A stretch of DNA of 64,000 bases from Melitaea cinxia (GCF_905220565.1 NC_059422.1:880501-944500); one strand, 5' to 3'; positions 44,359-56,513 are shown, counted from the stretch's first letter. Notes: a model not told the origin generated them from the sequence alone. A program made the numbers and translations.

Positions 44359-47182
44359 AGACATAAGTATTATTCCGATCGGTTCAGTAGTTTTCGCAGC
44401 ATAACCGAACAAAAAAAAACAGGTTCTCTATTTATTAGTAAAGATATTATAGTTGAATTATATCTTTATCGAATATTGAAATTTAACAAAAATACATTAA
44501 ATTAAAATATATGTATAGGTATTTTAAAGATGTACGCGAGTAAAGCCGTGCGTATCTATAAAAAACATTACTCGCAATATTTGTTGTTAACCCTGGCGTG
44601 TCTAAGCTTCTAAGTGAAATTCCTCGCGTTACTGGGGTCCGACCGGCCCCTATTGGTATGCTGTAATTATTTCTCTTGAAAAATGTTCGTAAATTCTTTT
44701 AAATATATTTTAAACATTTTTTTTATATTATAAAAAAAACAATGTGATAAAAAAATGAGTCTTTCGTTTGATTTCTGACGAATTCTTTATTTTGTAACCT
44801 TATTACAATATTTATTTGTCTGATACGTAATAAATCTTTGATATATTTGTCACGAATTACTTTTACTTATACTAATATTAACTGTATAGTTTGTTGTATA
44901 GAATTATTATACTTCTATATATAAGAAGGGTCGGTGGCTATTCCGTTTCGCTGATGACATGACATGTTACAGCTAACAAACACAGCGGTCAAAAATAATT
45001 ATTGATTTGAATACATACATCATATAAACAGCATTAGCGTCAATTTACTTTCCACATCACTAGACCCTTGTTACTAAAATGGTGAAAAAAAAAACTAGCA
45101 AAACAGTTGTAATCTCGACCGCACCGACCAATCTCCTTCGCGTATTTTTCATTCTATGTGACATTAACGAAATCATCTGTGCTCATTTGGCACTGTTGAA
45201 AGCCATGTTAACCTGAAGAAGAAGAAGAAGAACTAGTAAAACAAATAGTTATTGATATAACTGTTTATATCCACGATTTTTTAACACCAAAAAAAAACGA
45301 AAAGAAACAAGCTTAACCAAACTTATATAGAAAAAAATCTATAATATATAAGTATCATTTTATGTCAACCAAAACTACGCATCAATTCACAACCTCCGCA
45401 AATAAAATAGACAAATAAATAAGTGAAAAACCATTTGCAACGAAAAGCTCTCGAAATGTACAACTCAATGGCAATCGGCTTATGACGTCGAAAACATAAG
45501 TTCATACTAAATCTCATCTTTTCTATCCCATGGAATTTGTATCCTAAAATATACCTTACTGTTTAAAACTTAAAGTTGAGTTTCAAATAAAAATGCTCTG
45601 TATGAGGGTAACATCTGGGATGCAGTGTAATGCCTGGCAAATAAATTTTCTCGATATAGGGGTAGGTAAATATTTGTTGAATGCGTGTTGTTGATTAAAA
45701 ATATATCTTAGGTTCGTGGAGTGTAGATTTAAAGTCTTTTGAAGGTAGTCATTGATGGCGTTACTATTAGAAGTGGCTTTGTAAAATATTTTAGAAATGA
45801 TATTTTACTAATTTAAAATTAAACAAATAGTACAAGATACTGAAAAATACCTATTGTTCGATAATTACATTAGACTAATATTTTATGAATATCTTGTAAC
45901 AATGAAAAAAAGTCGACCCGTACCCACTTCGTTAGGCGTTTAATATTTTTATGATGCAAATATATAGAATGGTTTCATCTCGCTCGTATTTCTCTGACTT
46001 GATATATACTATTATTTTTAACTGATCTTTTTGTACAATAACAATAAAACATAGCATATATCACTCCCAAATAGTGTAGCTTTCTGTTAATGAAAGAATT
46101 TTCATGATTAGGTCAATATTTGCGAAGATTACCCCCTACAAACAAACAACGTTAGAAACTTCACCTCTTTATAATATCAGTACAGATGTTAATAAAAATG
46201 CACAAACATATTATAATTATTTATTATCTGTAAACGCTGGTAATATCTTGCCATAAGTTTGTTTTTAATTACCTATAAAAAACTTTTCTTATTTTCTTTT
46301 TCTTAATTTTGTAATTATTTCCTGTATTATTAAAAAATAAATACCATTACATACAATGCAATATTGAATTTAATAAAAATTGTATATCAATGTTACATCG
46401 CGAGTGTGTCTGACAGGCGAGTGATAGTATTAAGGATTATAACAGCTGGGGTCAGAGCGACCGCGGCGTTCGGAGGGTTAGTGTGAGATGTAATGCTAAA
46501 AGGCCACACTTTAAATACTTATGTTTGTTTATAATGTTATTTGTAGCTAACTGACCTAGCGGATTCCGTACCGCTATATTTTTTCATATATAAGTACAAT
46601 GTAATATTAAAATCAAAATCAAAATCAAAATCGAATAGGCCCCAAAAGCACTTTCGAATCGTCATTTTACAAATTAAAACTTTAAAAATAAATAAATAAT
46701 ATATAAACTTTGTTTTAGTACAAAATCACTTATGGCTTTAGGGTTTAAGGTCATATAGAGAAAGATGGAGGCATACCATAGCTAAGCCAGCCATAACCAA
46801 GCAGAAAAATTATACGTGAAAAAAATGAATAAGTAGTAAGCACAGCTCATTACTAGGTTACTTTAAAATGTTATTGATAGCGAGTAAAAATAGACAAAAA
46901 ATCGCGTTTGTTGTACTGGAGCTCCCCTTAATTTTTAATTTTATTTTGTTTTTAGTTATTTTTATTATAGCGGCAACAGAAATACATAATTTGTGAATTT
47001 CCACTGTCTAGCTATCGCGGTTCTTGAGATACGGCCTGGTGACAGACAGACGGACGGACGGACGGACGGACAGACAGCGAAGTCTTAAGTAATGGGGTCC
47101 CGTTTTTACCCTTTGGGTACGGAACTCTAAAAAAATTATCGTGTCTCTATCGCAAAAGCGCATGATGTCAAAGCTGCCTTTT
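44359..47182. other. Long non-coding intron stretch
   Basis: 2.8 kb of mostly AT-rich DNA. 46610-46700 has AAATCAAAATC repeats, and 47040-47075 has (GACGGAC)n. No exon with Gad1 similarity. Confidence 0.45.
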
Positions 47183-47455
47183 TGTATATTTTTTTATACA
47201 ACTAGATCGCAAATATGCGTACGGCTCACCTGATAAGCTATTACCGTAGCCTAGACGCCTGCAAGACTGCAACGCTAGAAGCATCGCAAGCGCGTTGGCT
47301 ATCCTACCCCCCATCACCCCAGGAGCTCTGGTCACCTCACTCACCACAGGAACACAACACTGCTTGAAAGCAACATCATTTAGCTGTGATCTTTTGTACG
47401 GCCAAGGTACTTTTACTTCCCCAGTCGAGCTGCTCCAGATTTTAAGCCGCATATT
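47183..47455 (-). mobile_element. S3 SINE-like element, minus
   Basis: TTTTTTTATACAACTAGATC, CGTACGGCTCACCTGATAAG, CAAGACTGCAACGCTAGAAG and ATCTTTTGTACGGCCAAGG. The short ORFs across it on both strands are not genes. Confidence 0.65.
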
Positions 47456-47534
47456 TCCTATCTTTTTTTTACGTGGGGAAAATCCACCATGGATACCCTC
47501 CAGCGCGGGAGTGCCAGAGGGTTATGTCAGACTC

Positions 47535-48248
47535 CTATACATCGACGAGTAGTACAACGTAGATCGACGAAAAAATAGTCAAGTAACTGCGCGTTATCAA
47601 AGATTACTCAAAAAGTAGTTATCAGATCTCAATTAAATTTATATGTGATCACATGACGAACATCAGCTTTCGATTAAATTAAAAATTATTAAAATCGGTA
47701 CACCCAGTAAAAAGTTATTGCGGATTTTCAATAATTTCCCTCGAATTCTCTGGGATCCCATCATCAGATCCTGGTTTCCTTATCATGTTACCAAACTAGG
47801 CATATCCCCTTTCCAACAAAAAAAGAATTATCAAAATCGGTACACCCAGTAAAAAGTTATTGCGGATTTTCCAGAATTTCCATCAATTTCTCTGGGATCC
47901 CATCATCAGATCCTGGCTTCCTTATCATGGTACTAAACTTGGGATATAGCCTTTCCAACAAAAAAAGAATTATCAAAATCGGTATATCCAGTAGAAAGTT
48001 ATGTGGTATAATACAACGTAGGTCGACGAAAAAAGCGTCAAGTAAAAACGCATTATTAGATATAGCTCGAAAAGTAGTTGTTAGATCTCAAATAAATTTA
48101 AATGGGACCAATTGACACATACCTTTCACCTTTCGATTAAAAGAAAATTTGTCGAAATCACTCCACCCAGTCAAAAGTTCTGATGTAACATACATTAAAA
48201 AAAAATACAGTCGAATTGAGAACCTCCTCCTTTTTTGGAAGTCGGTTA
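47535..48248 (+). mobile_element. G-family element, uninterrupted reference copy
   Basis: From TACATCGACGAGTAGTACAA to TTTTTTGGAAGTCGGTTA. Internally there are repeated blocks AATCGGTACACCCAGTAAAA (three times, one variant) and TCTCTGGGATCCCATCATCA. It gives the ancestral order used to recognise insertions in other G copies. The ORF at 47927-48115 is repeat sequence. Confidence 0.75.
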
Positions 48249-48249
48249 A

Positions 48250-48445
48250 TAACAAGTCATATTATAACAAAGTCGCTTCTCACTGTATGCTTAGATCTTT
48301 AAAACTGCGCAACTGGTTTTGGTGCGTTTTTCTTTAGTAAATAGAGTGATTCCAGAGGAAGGTTTATATGTATAATGCATGCACAATATAGTAGAGGAAC
48401 ACTGATAGTTTATGCAACCGTGCGAAGTCGGGGCGGGATATAGCA
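48250..48445 (+). mobile_element. Helitron-like element, degenerate ends
   Basis: ACAAAGTCGCTTCTCACTG, GAGTGATTCCAGAGGAAGG and GTGCGAAGTCGGGGCGGGAT. Sits directly against the G element. Confidence 0.5.
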
Positions 48446-49212
48446 ATAAATATACAACAAAAAGTGATTTGAAAATGCTCAAATAACTTAAAAATTATAA
48501 AAGACATTCTTTAATCAAAGTCGAAAAAGGGTCGATCCCTTTAGTCACGTTCCCGTCTAGGGCATTTTTAATTTTTCACCTTTGAAATGAAAAGGGCAAA
48601 CAATGAAGATACAACAATGCAGTCACTGATCAGAGCACAACGGAGTAATTTCTACTGCATTTTTACAAAAATACTGTGTATGTCAACAAAATAAAATATA
48701 TACTTTGTTTTATTGAACATAAAGAAGAAAATTGTTTGTTTATTTTGATTATAAGTGCAAATAATATTCGGTATTTTGATATTGAAAATCTGATACTGAT
48801 TACAATGTTGTTTTTAACTGATTTCAAAATGGAGTGGGTTGTGTTCTTGCGCTAGATTTTTTTTTTTTTTGTATGTTTGTAGCTTTAAGATTTAAGATCA
48901 TATTTTTAAAAATATTTTTTCTTTATTTTTTAAAAATCTATTCAAATAAATAGCTAACTAAACTTAACTTAGTCTGCAAGTACCACTTCTGGGCAAAGGT
49001 TTTTTTTTTGTATAAGATAAGGTTCCAACCCGCGGCTGCTTGTTGTTTTGTGTGGTTTGGCGTAAAATTTTCTTAGTATAAGCAGCGGTCGTTATGAGAT
49101 ATCTGTCGTTATCAGATATATATGATGTCAATTGTGACATTTTTACGTGCTCTCCAAGGCATGATGGGGAAACCGGGTAGGACATACACCGAGAACATTA
49201 GCAAATATTTCT
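48446..49212. other. Non-coding intron stretch
   Basis: Degenerate S1-like words near 49080-49160 (AGCAGCGGTCGTTATGAGAT, TGCTCTCCAAGGCATGATGG). Otherwise nothing. Confidence 0.4.
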
Positions 49213-49383
49213 TTAATTCTTATTTAGTCCTCTGCCCAAAGGTTGCCTGGAAGAGATCGCTGTGTTAGCGATAAGGCCGCCTGTTGCAGCTGATGCAAAC
49301 TTTATTTTTATATTTCATTTGTTATGCTGTTAAAACCTTGTATTAGTGTGCGAAAGTGTAAATAAATAAATAAATAAATATTT
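49213..49383 (+). mobile_element. Truncated LINE 3' end, near-identical to 60946-61105
   Basis: GTCCTCTGCCCAAAGGTTGC, the hairpin ATCGCT-GTGTT-AGCGAT, and a tail of AAATAAATAAATAAATA. Differs from the 60.9-kb copy at one visible base across about 155 bp. Confidence 0.8.
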
Positions 49384-49574
49384 GTACAAATACATGTACC
49401 TGCCCCGAGACGTAAGGCTTGTAAGGCTTATACAATTCACATGTGTACATCTCTGTCCGAGATTCTTAACACTCCTGCCCTGCCGTTACATTGGCCGCTG
49501 TCGTAGCCAGGAATAGCGGGACCGCCGGGGCTTTGGGGCCGGGGTATATTTCTGCTTATCATCGGGGATTTTCG

Positions 49575-49702
49575 CCGTAGTCACCACGCTTGGTTTTAGT
49601 CACCAAATTTTGGTGACCGCAGTAAATGTTATAATACTCGCCTCTCACGACCTCCACGGGAAGAATGGGAGTGGTGCTAAATTTTAATGCCGGACACCAC
49701 AT
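49575..49702 (-). mobile_element. Diverged S2 fragment
   Basis: CCGTAGTCACCACGCTTGG, TGGTGACCGCAGTAAATG, TCGCCTCTCACGACCTCCAC and TTTTAATGCCGGACACCAC. Confidence 0.5.
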
Positions 49703-49926
49703 ATCATATGTACATATATGACATAATTAAGTCTTTATCTATTCATAATATTTTAACGCTTTCCATCCTACGGGACTTTTCGCGATTATAATTCTGTAAC
49801 TCCCGATAATTCGGTATTGTTGTAGGCGCCATTGCCACCGGTTATGATAATCTCCATCTCGTAGAATCAAAAGTGTTCATAGTATTCGTGAAAGCTTAAA
49901 ACATTATATCGTAACCATTGTTCCAG

Positions 49927-50036
49927 CTATCCTCCCGTACCGAGAAGATGCCAACCCCCAAACGCGCGAGTTCCTCGCGAGGGTCGTGGACGTACTTCTC
50001 GACTACATCCAGAAAGTCAACGATAGGAATGAAAAG
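49927..50036 (+). CDS. Gad1: Gad1 coding exon 2
   Basis: Acceptor TTGTTCCAG at 49926, donor AAAAG|GTAAGT at 50037. It adds residues 23-59 (completing the split serine codon): SILPYREDANPQTREFLARV, then VDVLLDYIQKVNDRNEK. The TREFL, VLLD and NDRNEK blocks match the N-terminal helix of insect Gad1. Phase out is 0. Confidence 0.95.
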
Positions 50037-50243
50037 GTAAGTTAACGGCCAGCTTAGAAATATCACACATACACACATACGATCGTCTGTTCCTAAGGTA
50101 TAATGGGGAATAACATCAATATTTCCATACGAACAATATTCGCAGCTAATATTACCTAAATACAAAAAAAAAAACTAAAATTCTTTCCTTCTTTGAACAA
50201 TTCTAATTTACCCATAACTATAAATTCAACACCATGATCTTAG

Positions 50244-50370
50244 GTCGTGGACTTCAAAATGCCGGAAGAGATGATCAGAATGCTGGATCTCCATCTTCCA
50301 GACGATCCCCTGCCTCTGAAGCAGCTTCTAGAAGACTGCAAGATCACTCTTAAACATCAAGTCAAGACTG
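50244..50370 (+). CDS. Gad1: Gad1 coding exon 3
   Basis: Acceptor CTTAG at 50243, donor ACTG|GTAAGT at 50371. Residues 60-101 plus one base: VVDFKMPEEMIRMLDL, then PLPLKQLLEDCKITLKHQVK, TG. The LPLxQLxEDCxxTLKxQVKTGHP run is characteristic of GAD. Intron 2 is only 207 bp. Confidence 0.96.
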
Positions 50371-50487
50371 GTAAGTTGTACAATAACAAAGACACTATAC
50401 CCACAAATTCTATATTTTGTTCATTTCGTCCTTAAAAATTTCTTTACTTACGTATATAATATTAACTGCTGGTTGGAATTGTCAAAA

Positions 50488-50690
50488 TTATTTATTTTAT
50501 ACTTTATTGTACACCACAAATATATTACAAACGAAGCATAAAGATAGTTACAGACAGTGAAGTACAATGGACGGACTTATGGCTATTAGCCATTTCTTTG
50601 AGACAACCCAGACATATAACTTATTATCTAAACTGGGTAGGTGGTGTAGATGTATAATAAACTTACATACAAATATATATAAATATATGA
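50488..50690 (-). repeat. L-tail copy, near-identical to 28620-28820
   Basis: ACTTTATTGTACACCACAAA, GATAGTTACAGACAGTGAAG, GGACTTATGGCTATTAGCCA and CTAAACTGGGTAGGTGGTG. Just 120 bp downstream of Gad1 exon 3. Confidence 0.7.
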
Positions 50691-51139
50691 ATAAATAAAA
50701 GGAAGAATTCTATCATAAACTAATAAAATATGTAAACATTATGTGTAATTATGTTATATTTGTGTTGGATAGTCACCCGAGAGATAGACTATGTAATATT
50801 TCAGTGCGTTTTGTACGTTTTTTCCTCAAATAAATTAAAATAAAACCGCTGGGCACAGCTATTCAGATAAACCCGCGGGATGTACGTAGTATTTTTGTAT
50901 TTTAAGCACAAAAGAACCACAAGTAGCGAATGTAAGTAATGGCGGCGATCATTCCACACCGTTTGAAGAGATAATTGAATTGTTTGATGCGGGGGTAGGT
51001 TTTATTATTTATTTACAAGGGTTGACACGCGACTCCTGTTGTATTTTATTTGCGTTTTTTTTATATACATTACACAAATTTGAAAGATTTTGGTCAAAAC
51101 AAAGTAAACAGATTTATAATCTTTTAACAGACGTAAAAA
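50691..51139. other. Non-coding intron stretch
   Basis: A Helitron-like 3' tip (AACCGCTGGGCACAGCTA) is at 50845-50862; nothing else. Confidence 0.4.
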
Positions 51140-51402
51140 TAAGGTTTTTTTTAAAAGGAGGTCTGACTGTTTGTTGTTATGTCATAACTTTTTACTGGGT
51201 GGTGCTTTGGATATTTTTTTTAAATCGAAAAGTGGTGTTTGTCACGTGGGCACAATTTAAATTTGATTGAGGTCTGGTGAGTACTCGTACTTATTGAATT
51301 ACCTATCTCTAGCTATGCGCATTTGACTTCTATTTATATAACTTATCAATGAAAATTATAGTCGTTATTTTTGGTCGTTTACGAGGTGCAAACACAATTA
51401 TC
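51140..51402 (-). mobile_element. G-family fragment, minus
   Basis: GTTATGTCATAACTTTTTAC, GGTGTTTGTCACGTGGGCAC and CGTTTACGAGGTGCAAACAC. The ORF at 50980-51270 is part of this. Confidence 0.5.
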
Positions 51403-51958
51403 GACAAGAGGGCTGGTGCATTTTTTGCGCAGAGAATCGGCATAGCGATTCAACGGGGAAATGCTGCCAGCATTCTTGGCACAATTCCACGCGGACATGA
51501 TTTATACCAAAACTATCTGTAAATATTTAGTTCTTAAGTTGTGAATTGTAAATATGTATAATGTTTAATTATCGCTTACCATCATGTGAGTCAAATTAAC
51601 TTAAATTTTAGAACCCTTTGTGTTCTATTATTTAACTGTAAGAATCCGTTTTATTTATCAAATTGTCAGTGTTACCCAAATATTAGGTTGTTTTCAGCAT
51701 GACATAAACTTTTGACTTTTCCAAACTTTGACTTGTTTTATTGCAAATAACTTTAAAAATAATTATTAAAATATACGCACATAAAAGGTTAGGTTTAAAG
51801 AAATTTATCCTCAACAAGACAATACTGTGTCACTTACGTACTTGAGAGCGATATTACACACTTGAGAAAGATATATTTACATTCGTCAGTATAGCACTAA
51901 GATAAAATAACAAAATAGTCAGATATAGTACCATTATTAAACTAATCTTAGACAAAAA
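51403..51958. other. Non-coding intron stretch
   Basis: No supported feature. Confidence 0.4.
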
Positions 51959-52155
51959 CTAGCTGTACCCTGCGATTTCACTCGCGGTCATTAATCGAAA
52001 TAAAATAGAGCTTATATTTTTAGTTGGACAAAGTTAAATATCTGTGCAAAATTTCATTAAAATCCCTCTCGTAGTTTCGGAGATTAGCCTGAACAAACAT
52101 CGTGACACGATGATATATATATATATATATAAACATATATATAAACATATATAGA
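51959..52155 (-). mobile_element. Helitron-like element, minus
   Basis: 3' CGCAGGGTACAGCTAG|T at 51959; the body (TTAGTTGGACAAAGTTAAAT, GTAGTTTCGGAGATTAGCC) is shared with 61582-61756; 5' in an (AT)n tract near 52155. Confidence 0.6.
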
Positions 52156-52244
52156 TTGATATAAATAGTGTTTGTCTAGAAATACTAGAAACACTTTTTA
52201 GAAATTTATTTTAAATCAAAAATCATTTTTCCCAAGTAGGCCTT

Positions 52245-52574
52245 GTGCTGTGTGGCTATGGCACTAAAGAATTTAGCCACCCCCTCTCTTCCCGTGGGTG
52301 TCGTAAGAGGCGACTAAGGGATAACAAGGTTCCACAACCACCTTGGAACTTAAGAAGCCGACCGATGGCGGGATAACCATCCAACTGCTGGCTTTGAAAT
52401 ACACAGGCCGAAGACGGGCAGCAGCGTCTTTGGTGCGACAAAGCCAGTACTGCGGTCACCAACCCGCCTGCCCAGCGTGGTGACTATGGGCAGAGCAAAT
52501 GAGTTCACGTTATTTTTGACGTAAACTTGTGGAGGCCTATGTCCAGCAGTGGACTGTATAGGCTGTAATGATGA
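52245..52574 (+). mobile_element. S2 SINE-like element, full length, plus
   Basis: GTGCTGTGTGGCTATGGCAC to GGCTGTAATGATGA. The GTCGTAAGAGGCGACTAAGG block and the double hairpin are present. Confidence 0.75.
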
Positions 52575-53010
52575 GGCCTTAAAAGTACTTTTGAATCACC
52601 ATTTTACAAATTAAAATTATATTTGTTTAAATTAATTACTGATAGTTAAATTGAAGCAACCACCGACTCGGAATGTAGATTTGTTGACATAAAAGAGAAT
52701 CGGCAAAAAAACTCCGCAGTTTGAAAAAAAACTGTATTTTCTAATGTACCATTAATCCTTCTATGTTTTCTATAGCAATCTTCCATCAAGAAATAACTCT
52801 AGATATCTGTATTTAACAGAACAAGTCCCCCATTGTAATGTTACGTGCTCGACCAAGCACGCAGTAATCGCTCGAAGCAATACGGGCGCTGCTCTCGTGA
52901 TTTCGCTACGGGACAAACGTTTTTGACATGAAAGACATGAAAAGGGATCCAGCCATTTGTCGTATGTTGAAGCGTAGTTTTTTTTTTACGTTAAAAAATG
53001 TCACGTTTAC
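52575..53010. other. Non-coding intron stretch
   Basis: A CGTGCT-CGACCA-AGCACG hairpin near 52843-52860 in a GC-richer patch; otherwise nothing. Confidence 0.4.
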
Positions 53011-53165
53011 CTTATATATAAAATTCTAGTGTCACAATGTTAGTTACAATATTCCTCCGAAACGGATGGACTGATTTTATGAAATTTTGTGCAGGTAGGT
53101 CTAAGAATCGGCCAACACCTATTTTTCATACTATTAAGTTATAGGGGAGTTAAGGGGTCAGCTAG
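53011..53165 (+). mobile_element. Helitron-like element, plus
   Basis: CTTATATATAAAATTCTAGT at the left (TC degenerate) and GGGGTCAGCTAG|T at 53165. Confidence 0.55.
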
Positions 53166-53189
53166 TTGTTAATAAAGATTGTCCAATAT

Positions 53190-53345
53190 TTTTAACCGAC
53201 TTCTGAAAAATTAGGAGTCTCAATTCGACTGTCTGAGAAGGATCTGACGTAATTTTTGAAGAACTCCTAATAATATGTATTTAATTTAGTATTTTTTTAA
53301 CGTTGATGATGTTGGTCGGTTTGATTTTTGCTTGATTGCAAACAA
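53190..53345 (-). mobile_element. G-family edge fragment, minus
   Basis: TTTTTAACCGACTTCTGAAA, then GGAGTCTCAATTCGACTG. Confidence 0.45.
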
Positions 53346-53624
53346 TTATTTTTGGTAAATGAAATTACTGTTATTTTTTTTTGCAAGGAGCAAAATATAA
53401 AAAGAAGAAAAATCGTTTGCAAAGTTGTTTCCTTTATGCATGATAGACTTATACTTATTATTTTGTGAGTTACATAGCAAAATATAAAATAAGTGATACA
53501 CCTGACCATCTTTTGTCCCGCCTCGAGCAAAAGAAAGTCTCCTTGGCTACCAATCTAACGGTCATATGTAATAGGATTCGGAAACACAGGCTGATTCTTT
53601 TTATGATATTTATATATCAGTTTT

Positions 53625-53920
53625 AACTGAGGTGGGGTACAACTGGAAACATCCTGCTCAAAATCTGGTGTAGGTCGACTGGGGAAGTACCTCGACCTTA
53701 CAGAAGATCACAGCTAAATAATACTGCACAAACAAACACACAAGCCCAAGCGCCCAGACCACTACAAACGTCTGTATGGCCAATACAAACTGTGTTCCTG
53801 TGGTGAATAAGGTACAGCTCCTGGAGAGAGTCAGGACTAGGGTCGGCAAAGCGTTTGTGATGCTCTTAGTGTTGTAGGCGTATATTGATTGGATCGTGAT
53901 CAGAGGTTTGCTACCTTAGT
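53625..53920 (+). mobile_element. Chimeric S3/S1 SINE-like element
   Basis: An S3 copy in which the hairpin (CTGCTTTCAAGCAG) is replaced at about 53727-53791 by S1 sequence (AGCGCCCAGACCACTACAAA, then GTCTGTATGGCCAATACAAA). S3 resumes at TGTGTTCCTGTGGTGAATAA. Confidence 0.65.
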
Positions 53921-54787
53921 AAGAAATAAGTCAATTATTTTTTTCTTGAAGGAATGTTAAGAAAATTTTTCTTTATTTTTCACTTTCGGTAATATGGTTT
54001 GAAAAAATGTAACGAAAAAATTAAAATGTTACGTGTCTCAAACTACATTTCCTGCAAATCAGTGTTTACTGTTATAATTATTATTATTAAAAAAAAAGAA
54101 AGAATCTGACAAAAACAATTTTCAATTACATTAACTAATTAAAAGTACAAAATAAATCTTTTTAAAACAAACAAAATCTACCGCCATTACCCTAAGCTCA
54201 GCTAAAGCTCGCGGCTTTTAAGTAAAAACAATAAAAACTTAATCCGCATTATAAAGAAAGCGCCTTGATTTACACCGAGTGCCCGAATATCACCCAAATC
54301 ATCGGATTAGGATACCGCAGTAGGGTGAATGCGAATTCTGTCATGGCTGAGACAATCTGAACTTCAGTAAACGTCAAACTACTGGGTAAAAGCCTCTCTA
54401 AAAAAGGAATTGAATTGTATTATGAAACCACGATACAATTGAAACTGGTGAGTAAAATTATTGACATTAATATACAGATCAAAGCACACAAATAACGCGG
54501 AACACTTGTACGCTTGATACAAGTTATAGGCTCCGCAATATTGGCCTTGGCTACTCTGCCACGCGCCTTTCACTATATCCCTACTCCGCGGCCAACTGTA
54601 ATGCGACATGCGATAGATAAATAAAACATTTTGGCGCGATAGAATAACAGTATCACTTTAAAAAAAAGAAAGTTTACCCACCCTCCTCCATCACTTCTAA
54701 ATCAACTTACGAATATGGGTTGATATTCGTAAAATTTTTATAAGTCCATTGGCGCAGCTTGTAGTGACCTTGCTTTCTGCTCCGAGG
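53921..54787. other. Non-coding intron stretch
   Basis: 54500-54620 is GC-richer single-copy-looking DNA (GGCCTTGGCTACTCTGCCAC). No Gad1-like exon. Confidence 0.4.
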
Positions 54788-54798
54788 GTTGTGACTTC

Positions 54799-55130
54799 AT
54801 TCATTACAGCCTATACAGTCCACTGCTGGACATAGGCCTCCACAAGTTTACGTCAAAAATAACGTGAACTCATGTGCCCTGCCCATAGTCACCACGCTGG
54901 GCAGGCGGGTTGGTGACCGCAGTACTGGCTTTTTCGCACCAAAGACGCTGCTGCCCGTCTTCGGCCTGTGCATTTCAAAGCCAGCAGTTGGATGGCTATC
55001 CCGCCATCGGTCGGCTTCCCAAGTTCCAAGATGGTTGTGGAACCTTGTTATCCCTTAGTCGCCTCTTACGACACCCACGGGAAGAGAGGGGTGGCTAAAT
55101 TCTTTAGTGCCGTAGCCACACAGCACAGCA
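54799..55130 (-). mobile_element. S2 SINE-like element with 11-bp target duplication
   Basis: 332 bp flanked by GTTGTGACTTC at 54788-54798 and 55131-55141. Full length, with hairpins and ATTCATTACAGCC at the tail. Gives three overlapping false ORFs. Confidence 0.85.
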
Positions 55131-55141
55131 GTTGTGACTTC

Positions 55142-55926
55142 GACGTGTCATAATAAAGTCACTGGGCCGTCATTTCATGATTTTCTGAACTGTATTTGGC
55201 CGCAACATATTTTAATCTTAAATTAGGTCTTTGGGTCTTACGAAGCTATAGTATTAGATTTTGGTTCCAAAGACACGAATATTTTACAGTCGATAGTGTT
55301 AGTAATATCCTTTGAAACCCAATGATACGATAGCCTAAAATCAGTAGTAGGATTTCAATTGACATTTAAATATCTATATAAAATTGTGTGTAATGTATGT
55401 CACCCTAGTTTTAGTCACCCCCACACTCAGGGCGCTATTGACGGCGAATTACCATAGTTTGATAGATCATCCCCTTCAACACGGATTGATTTTATGGACT
55501 CCATTGTGTGGAGCCGCCATTATTATGGGAGATAGGAATATTTTTACAGTTCAATGTTTTCGGAGGTAAAAAATATATGTATTTGGCTTAAAGAAACTAA
55601 AAGAACTTTAAATTTCGTCGCCAAGTATAGTACAATCACATTATTATTAGGTTCAACTCAAAAACTTGTCAGGTCTCGGTCAAATTTAAATGGACACGGC
55701 ATGCACCACTTTTTGAATTAAAAATCGTCAAAATCAGTACACACAGTAAAAATGTATGAGGTAACACACATAAAAAAATGTGTATGTACTTATATACGCA
55801 CGTATGAAGTTATTCTTCATTGGCTAGCTAATTTACGTTGCTAACTTCTTCTTCGTTGACTAGCTAATTTCAGGGTGTCGGTTTTTCGTGACGGTGTGCG
55901 CGCGCATCGTAAAAATTTGCGCTCAT
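55142..55926. other. Non-coding intron stretch with G fragment
   Basis: 55630-55790 is a diverged G piece (GGTCAAATTTAAATGGACAC, GTACACACAGTAAAAATGTA). An imperfect duplication of TTCTTC, then TTGGCTAGCTAATTT (or GACTAGCTAATTT) is at 55810-55875. Confidence 0.45.
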
Positions 55927-56120
55927 CGTTTCAGCCTGCAATATCCCACTACTGGGCATAGGCCTCTTTTCCCGTGTAAGAGAAGGATCAGAGCTTAATC
56001 CACCACGCTGCTCCAATGCGGGTTGACGGATATATTCCCTACTACGAGTAAAGATCGCTATCAGGTGTACATTATAACAACAGGGACCGACGGCTTAACG
56101 TGCTCACCGAGGCACTCTCA
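55927..56120 (-). mobile_element. S1 SINE, truncated head
   Basis: CGTTTCAGCCTGCAATATCC through ACCGACGGCTTAACGTGCTC. Confidence 0.65.
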
Positions 56121-56513
56121 TCATTTCTCCCAAACACACCAAAAGAAGTATAACTTCAAAAATACAGTTGAATTGAGAACTTTCTTTTTGAAGTCGGGTA
56201 AAGATATGATTGAATGAATTTACCAACCGAAAACCAAACATGAATAGGATCTCATTACTGTTCAGGGAACGCAAATTCAATCAAATGCTACGTGTTACTA
56301 AGGGCATCTTCTTTGCAAAAAGTTCTGAAGTAGTGACAAAAGCTATCGACATTTCTTTAGCAAAATAGTGTTTTTTTTTTTAATGTGATAACAAATTATA
56401 ATAATCCTATTAGTTACTAATTTAATTTTTGAAAATTTTGTATTCAGTACCATATTCAGTTTATTGTTGATTACATGTTTTAAGGCCTATAGGATCTCAA
56501 AACACAAGCTACT
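56121..56513. other. Non-coding intron stretch
   Basis: A short G-like edge at 56155-56200 (AATACAGTTGAATTGAGAAC). Nothing else. Confidence 0.4.

Noticed and set aside
54864..55153. Three overlapping ORFs (also at 29494, 52256 and 59386)
   Set aside because: All are frames through S2 elements and recur at every S2 copy, so they are repeat sequence and not genes.
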